Below the pieces are notes generated by a model, which searched no databases, was not told the DNA's origin, and worked only from the letters and a program-made list of their open reading frames with translations. Position numbers and translations under genes: made by a program. From the NCBI GenBank assembly GCA_964351655.1, contig CAYGPD010000077.1, positions 1 through 5,603 on the forward strand: a stretch of 5,603 nt of DNA. The letters are read 5' to 3'. Source of the DNA: Hirschia sp964351655 (lineage in GTDB: Bacteria > Pseudomonadota > Alphaproteobacteria > Caulobacterales > Hyphomonadaceae). This document shows positions 4,865 to 5,603 of the stretch, piece after piece (position 1 is the stretch's first letter; each line of letters begins with the position of its first letter).

Positions 4865-5603
4865 ATGTTTCAGATTATTGGTCTTCTGGTCGTTTTCGGA
4901 ATGGTCTTCGGTGGGTTCGCACTCGCGGGCGGACACTTCGATGTTATTATTAAAGCGGCTCCTTTCGAGATGATGATGATTGGTGGTGCGGGTGTGGGCT
5001 CGTTTCTTATCAGTAACTCAATGGGCACGATCAAGGCAGCTTTAGCGGGCTTTGGGAAGGCAATGTCGGGGAGTAAATGGAAGGCAAAAGATTATACAGA
5101 TTTGCTGACATTACTGTTTGTGCTGACGAAGACGATGAAAACAAAGGGGGTAGTGGCGATTGAGCCGCATATTGAAAACCCTAAAGAATCCAACATCTTC
5201 CAGACCTATCCAAAAATACTAAAAGACCATTTTGCATGTGATCTAATTTGCGACACGCTTCGAATGATGACGATGAATATGGATGATCCCCATCAAGTTG
5301 AAGATGCAATAGAAAAACAGATTGAAAAACATCACAATGAAGCACATGCGGCGTCTCATGCGGTTCAAAACCTTGCAGATGCGTTTCCGGCGCTGGGGAT
5401 TGTTGCGGCGGTGCTTGGTATTATTAAGACAATGGGTGCGATCTCTCAACCGCCTGAGTATTTGGGTAAATTGATTGGTTCGGCGCTTGTGGGTACATTC
5501 CTAGGTATCTTTATCGCCTATGGTATTGTGGGCCCGTTTGCGGCGCGTATGGGTGAAGTGCTTGATGAAGAAGGTCAGTTCTACAAGATCATTAAAGATG
5601 TGA
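4865..5603 (+). CDS. motA: Flagellar motor stator protein MotA (3' end beyond window)
   Basis: The first 246 residues of MotA, which with MotB forms the proton-driven inner-membrane stator that turns the flagellum. E. coli MotA has 295 residues, so perhaps 15% is missing off the right edge; the reading frame is open to the last base. Membrane segments are at about 3-22, 34-51, 172-192 and 203-224, with the large cytoplasmic loop between the second and third. Family motifs include VFGGFALAGG, IENPKESNIFQTYPKILKDH, FPALGIVAAVLGI and LVGTFLGIFIAYG. By alignment to E. coli from memory, Glu98 is Glu100, Pro173 is Pro175 and Pro222 is Pro224, all kept, while Arg90 is Lys92. The ATG at 4865 gives the usual MFQIIG start; an in-frame TTG at 4856 is less likely. 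Only a weak GGTGG (4851-4855) precedes it. motB is expected downstream but not necessarily adjacent. Confidence 0.95.
   Translation, partial: MFQIIGLLVVFGMVFGGFALAGGHFDVIIKAAPFEMMMIGGAGVGSFLISNSMGTIKAALAGFGKAMSGSKWKAKDYTDLLTLLFVLTKTMKTKGVVAIEPHIENPKESNIFQTYPKILKDHFACDLICDTLRMMTMNMDDPHQVEDAIEKQIEKHHNEAHAASHAVQNLADAFPALGIVAAVLGIIKTMGAISQPPEYLGKLIGSALVGTFLGIFIAYGIVGPFAARMGEVLDEEGQFYKIIKDV

Noticed and set aside
4739..4936. Minus-strand 65-codon frame over the motA leader
   Set aside because: It overlaps the start of motA on the opposite strand and shows no domain, signal peptide or convincing start.
5243..5449. Minus-strand 68-codon frame opposite motA
   Set aside because: Antisense shadow of the MotA cytoplasmic loop and third membrane segment.

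Overview
The window looks like ordinary core chromosome of a free-living, flagellated alphaproteobacterium with moderate G+C (mid-40s % by eye). The best taxonomic clues are a GapR (DUF2312) nucleoid protein, the 41-residue cysteine-poor form of ribosomal protein L36, a Caulobacter-like MotA N-terminus, and a TTAA-N7-TTAA site of the CtrA type. Together they suggest a low-GC member of the Caulobacterales/Hyphomonadales group. That placement is inferred from recalled protein families, not from any search.

Layout. From about 2455 down to 66, five genes lie on the minus strand: rpmJ (L36), a HAD-family sugar-phosphate-type phosphatase, an exported TPR protein, gapR, and a short basic protein of unknown function. 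rpmJ/HAD and gapR/unknown are tightly spaced (about 25 nt each) and look like transcriptional pairs. The 302-nt gap at 2456-2757 is a divergent promoter region between rpmJ and a plus-strand MltB-type lytic transglycosylase lipoprotein (2758-4101). It holds a candidate rpmJ promoter, a 9-bp direct repeat, an inverted repeat, and a TTAA-N7-TTAA box 81 nt before the transglycosylase start. A small exported four-cysteine protein of unknown function (4177-4560, minus) converges on the transglycosylase, with a GC-rich hairpin between them. The 304-nt gap at 4561-4864 separates that gene from the divergent flagellar stator gene motA. motA starts at 4865 and runs off the right edge of the window.

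Functional themes. The genes cover translation (L36), chromosome organisation (GapR), periplasm and peptidoglycan maintenance (lytic transglycosylase, TPR protein, small exported protein) and motility (MotA). The lytic transglycosylase and MotA both act at the peptidoglycan layer, but nothing here shows that they cooperate.

No mobile element, CRISPR array, tRNA, rRNA or phage gene was seen, and I found no convincing new multi-gene system. The most notable signals are regulatory. In the motA-side gap there is a perfect 11-bp inverted repeat, a perfect TTATCCACA DnaA box 56 bp from it, and a TTAACCAT CtrA-type half-site touching the repeat. The CtrA-type box upstream of the lytic transglycosylase is the other. 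The two unannotated proteins (beside gapR, and the exported four-cysteine protein) are the main unknowns.
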